From the NCBI RefSeq assembly GCF_047948215.1, contig NC_134455.1:165894575-165958574 (forward strand): a DNA stretch of 64,000 nucleotides, in the 5' to 3' direction. The DNA is from Lycorma delicatula. Taxonomy: Eukaryota; Arthropoda; Insecta; Hemiptera; Fulgoridae. The notes under the pieces are model-generated. The model saw nothing but the letters and a program-made list of their open reading frames with translations, was not told the DNA's origin and searched no databases. Shown here piece after piece: positions 60,700 through 64,000 of the stretch (the first letter of the stretch is position 1; every line of letters starts with the position of its first letter). A program made the position numbers and the translations under genes.

Positions 60700-61839
60700 T
60701 ATTTTTAATACCCGGTATAATATCAAAGATTCATGATGTAAAAGAATCGGAATGTAATAAAAATCCGTCCAATTTAAAACCAACAAATTTAAAGTCCCTT
60801 CGCATTTCTTTTCCTACTTTTATTAAGAAGCAAACTTCTCACATTAGCTCTTCTTGAGAGCTACTTTTACATTAGAAATTTATATTATAGAAAGCGTTTT
60901 TGTAGGCCTTATCCATAAAGTAGATTTATAAAATAAAACTGAAAGATCTTTACATAAGAAAAAAAAAGAATACAAAAATAAAACTGAGTACTAAAATATA
61001 ATAAAAAATTTAGTAAGTCTGAAATTAGCAGCTTCAAGTAGTAAAACTTAGAAACTGAAAAAGTATTATTTTATACATTTTAATATGACTTTTTAACGTT
61101 GTATTTTAAGTCCATTTTACAGTAAAAAACTTGATAAATTAAAAAGTGAACATTTTATTACAGTAAAGCATTATTTTATAAGAAGTAATCTTTCATACAT
61201 CACATTAAAAAATAAAATCGAATCTGATCACAAGAAATTTATATAAAATAACTTTTCAATACAATTACTACAGAAAGTAAAATGGAAATAAAAATATCCA
61301 TACATAACTAATGTATTCAAATTACACAACTTTTTATGTATATGGTAAATAATATTCCACGATATACTAATACTAATAATGAAAAATAGAAAATTCCATT
61401 TAAAATAGATAATAATTCAGCATTATTATATTCATCAGATATTTTATTTTACTCTAACGTATTTACCTTTCCTTCTTTTCTTAATTATACTAATTTATTC
61501 GTTTTTGTAAAAGAAATGCAGAATAAGTAATGAATCTATTAAAATAAATACAATACGAAGTTAATACAGATTAGTCTAAACGTTTTAGCAAACGCTAAGA
61601 TAGGGAGCCTACACGCGATTAAACGTTCATACATTTGTCGGAAAAATGATTAATTATAAATAAATAATTACGCTAAATTACTAAAGTAGGCAGCAAAAAT
61701 AAGTTATCCCGATTGTAATTCAAATAATCAGACCCTTCAACAAATGAATCTATTAAAATAAACAGTTCACTTATTTGAAATTGTTTATTTTCAATTAAAA
61801 TTTGATATCCTTATAATTATTATATGAAATAAAAACTGA

Positions 61840-62551
61840 AAACTAATAAAAAAAGCCGATTACAAAGTTGTAATACTTTCCTGGCATTGGTTGTTTATAT
61901 TTATTCTTGTACAGTTGGAAAATGATACATAAATATATTTAAAAAAATGTTTAACAAGCCACAAAATAAATATTTTTCAATTCTGATCGGCTTCCCCACC
62001 ACCAATATTGCCCCACTGTATTTTTTTGTGGTCGCTTGCACTATTACTATGCCTTGAAAGACATAAAAAATCGGTTAAAATGTATGAAATAAATAAAAAG
62101 ATAGTTTTTTTAGATTTTTTGGGAGGGGGAATTTTGCTGCAAAACTACACAAAAAATGGTAAGATAAGATACACGCGTATAATGAGCCTGATTTAATGTG
62201 GGATTATGTTTGTAAAATTTTGAGAAAATTAACCCTGAAAAGCTATCTACCACCCCTAGAGGATATTGGCCCGAAAATTCTACCATACATTGCCCCCTGT
62301 ATATAAGGCTCCCTCCGTAAACAATTTCATCAAAATTGGTTAATCCAGTCAAAAGTTAAGCTACAAACAGATCAACAGACGTATATACGTACGAATATTA
62401 CTCCTAATTTTTTATTTGTTTTTTTGGGATCCCTGGGTCATTTCATGATCCAAATAAGAAATGCAAAAACCTCATAAACTATTCTTTGACAGATTACCAT
62501 ACTTTCCTTTTTGCAGCATAGCTCTAGAGCTGTGATGCCAGAAAAGTAAAA
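61840..62551 (+). repeat. Dispersed repeat family B, copy 2
   Basis: Second copy of family B. Near its left end is ACTTTCCTGGCAT (61874-61886); the right end, read in reverse complement, has TTTTACTTTTCTGGCATCAC, so a 13-bp inverted word ACTTTYCTGGCAT marks both sides. A near-palindrome CATAGCTCTAGAGCTGTG lies just inside the right end. It has no transposase. A non-autonomous DNA element is a reasonable reading, but homology between the copies extends about 30 bp outside the left inverted word. Confidence 0.75.
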
Positions 62552-62671
62552 CGCTTTATTAATAGCACAAGTGCATAAAAACTATTTCTTTCTCATAAAA
62601 AAAAAGGATGTTGCGTGGGATTGTTTGTTTGATGTACGTATGTGCTCACATTTTTACCCCTTATACGAAGC
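62552..62671. other. Short spacer between repeats B and A
   Basis: A 120-bp unclassified link. Families B and A are on the same strand here. Confidence 0.5.
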
Positions 62672-63017
62672 AAAGGAAGATTGTGATCGCGAAAAATTTC
62701 GGTTTTCAGATTTCAACAGAACTATCCATTTTGAACATCCCTGAATCCATTCTGACTAGTTTCGGCGTGACATCTGTACGTACGTATGTATCTCATATAA
62801 CTCAAAAACGATTAGCCGTAGGATGTTGAAATTTTGGATTTGTAACATCTAGTTACGCATCTCCCCTTTTGATTGCAATCGACTGAACCAAAAGTGTCTA
62901 CAATCGAAAAAAAATTGAATATCGACTTTTTCTTAACTGCAGTAATAAGCCCTCACTGATAGCTTTTTAACGATATATCATAAGTGGTACTTTCATTGGT
63001 TCTAGAGTTATAGCCAA

Positions 63018-63358
63018 ACCCACCGGCGGGTTGGTCTAGTGGTTAACGCGTCTTCCCAAATCAGCTGATTTGGAAGTCGAGAGTTACAGCGTTCAAGTCC
63101 TAGTAAAGCCAGTTATTTTTACACGGATTTGAATATTAGATCGTGGATACCGGTGTTCTTCGGTGGTTGGGTTCCAATTAACCACACATCTCAGGAATGG
63201 TCAAACTGAGAATGTACAAGACTACACTTCATTTACACTCATACATATCATCCTCATTCATCCTCTGAAGAATTATCTAAACGGTAGTTACCGGAGGCTA
63301 AACCCTCTGAAGAATTATCTAAACGGTAGTTACCGGAGGCTAAACAGGAAAAAGAAAA
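63018..63358 (+). mobile_element. tRNA-derived SINE (type S) inserted in repeat A, with 14-bp target duplication
   Basis: The head starts ACCCACCGGCGGGTTGGTCT, then AACGCGTCTTCCCAAATCAG, GTTCAAGTCCTAGTAAAG, CGGATTTGAATATTAGATCG, GGATACCGGTGTTCTTCGG and a tail ending GGAGGCTAAACAGGAAAAAG. The 14-bp AGAGTTATAGCCAA stands on both sides (63004-63017 and 63359-63372). The uninterrupted copy of the host repeat at 38004-38020 reads CAGAGTTACAGCCAAAT, confirming the pre-insertion sequence. The tail contains a 42-bp tandem duplication. Confidence 0.95.
63262..63345. repeat. Tandem 42-bp duplication in the SINE tail
   Basis: The unit starting CCTCTGAAGAATTATCTAAA and ending CCGGAGGCTAAAC occurs at 63262-63303 and again at 63304-63345 with no difference. 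Other type S copies have a single unit. Confidence 0.95.
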
Positions 63359-63517
63359 AGAGTTATAGCCAAGTGAAATTTTAATTAATGAAATATTTAG
63401 ATTTTAAGAGAAGACATATCGGTTCGAATCAAACTTCATCTCCTTTTTTTTTACCTTTTTCTCTTTTTAATTTAAATGTATTGATTTATTAATAATTATT
63501 AACCTCTCATTGAAAAA

Positions 63518-64000
63518 ACGTTTTTACGAATGTAACAAATATAATTTTTTGGAATGTTTGGCTATTTGTGTGCAAATTATTAATCTTTTATCTTTAATAT
63601 TAGATCGAACAGAGAAAGAAAAGGAAAAGACAGAAAAGTAAAAATGAACAGAAAAAGTGATCCCTGTAAAAAAGAAAATTAATTTGGTAGTACATGTTCT
63701 GCAGTTTCCATATAAAAATTACGGAGTTAAAAATCTTACAGTTTAAATGTTACTGAATATGTACATTAACCTAACATAAAGTGATTAAATTTAATCATTG
63801 TATTATATATTAACAATTACCAGTTCCGATATGTCCGATTTTATATATATCATCAGTTGAAATTAATTTATACTCGCGAGAATACAATCAATGGTTTAAG
63901 ATTAAGTAAGAAACCCAAAATCTTAAGGACTACATAGAAAATATAATTATGGGATTTTTTTTGAATTGTAAAGAATAACGGATATATTTAACTGAATTAT
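63518..64000. other. Unclassified AT-rich DNA
   Basis: Nothing recognisable to the end of the window. Confidence 0.5.

Larger units (their letters stand above)
60055..61839. other. Unclassified DNA with a GC-richer patch at 60410-60620
   Basis: The patch at 60410-60620 has no recognisable coding content (a minus frame contains RPFGASTSQSCRIEPGGALV). It is followed by a hairpin and a poly-G tract, both listed. The rest is AT-rich without features. Confidence 0.45.
62672..63517 (+). repeat. Dispersed repeat family A, copy 2 (interrupted by a SINE)
   Basis: Second copy of family A, split at 63018-63358 by a type S SINE. On either side the sequence follows copy 1 (37643-38163). Near its 3' end, 63417-63435 reads TATCGGTTCGAATCAAACT, a tRNA T-arm-like word with the box B core GGTTCGAATC, followed by CTTCATCTCC and a T run, a possible polymerase III terminator. 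No coding content. Confidence 0.8.

Noticed and set aside
1..64000. CRISPR array, bacterial operon, prophage or integron
   Set aside because: No regularly spaced identical repeats, no ribosome binding sites, and the gene content is eukaryotic transposon debris.
1..64000. A new multi-gene biological system
   Set aside because: There is no cluster of intact open frames. All recognised coding sequence is decayed transposon, so no system can be supported from this window.

Overview
This is AT-rich nuclear DNA from an animal, most likely an insect. The evidence is the class of decayed transposable elements it holds: non-LTR reverse transcriptases, an element of the insect mariner-like (DUF4817 helix-turn-helix) type, a ZBED5-like hAT transposase, tRNA-derived SINEs with target-site duplications, and many microsatellites. 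A hemipteran is my guess from the element mix; the sequence does not prove it. I found no intact protein-coding gene, no true tRNA or rRNA gene, no CRISPR array and no bacterial-style operon. It reads as intergenic or intronic DNA made of old repeats.

Layout. 1-2768: unclassified, with three tetraloop hairpins at 289-397. 2769-3960: degenerate but end-to-end mariner-like element on the minus strand. 3961-10056: mostly featureless, with a 95-bp tandem duplication (4071) and the longest open frame of the window (5929-6408 +, unrecognised). 10057-12055: LINE copy 1, plus strand. 12056-22115: mostly unclassified, with a weak LINE C-terminal candidate (15669-15965 -), a duplicated 140-bp segment (17411 and 18092) and a SINE fragment. 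22116-23303: 5' half of a hAT transposon. 23304-32500: unclassified with SINE pieces near 26.8-27.1 kb and a SINE with clear target duplications at 29 kb. 32512-32578: (AG)33. 37643-38163 and 62672-63517: dispersed repeat family A. 38864-39250: two SINEs of different families. 40397-41081 and 61840-62551: dispersed repeat family B. 46158-47335: LINE copy 2, minus strand. 48647-48946: SINE. 51118-52275: LINE copy 3, plus strand. 52817-53123: SINE. 54985-55600: mariner-like remnant lacking its catalytic core. 63018-63358: a SINE inserted into the second family A copy.

The elements do not work together as a pathway. None of the transposases or reverse transcriptases seen here is intact. The SINEs could only have moved with enzymes supplied elsewhere in the genome. 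The observations most worth follow-up are: two SINE families with different tRNA-like heads sharing one 3' tail; a SINE insertion whose unoccupied paralogous site lies in the same window; a set of perfect inverted repeats with almost no spacer, several inside or beside dead transposons; and two coding-looking stretches that I cannot name.
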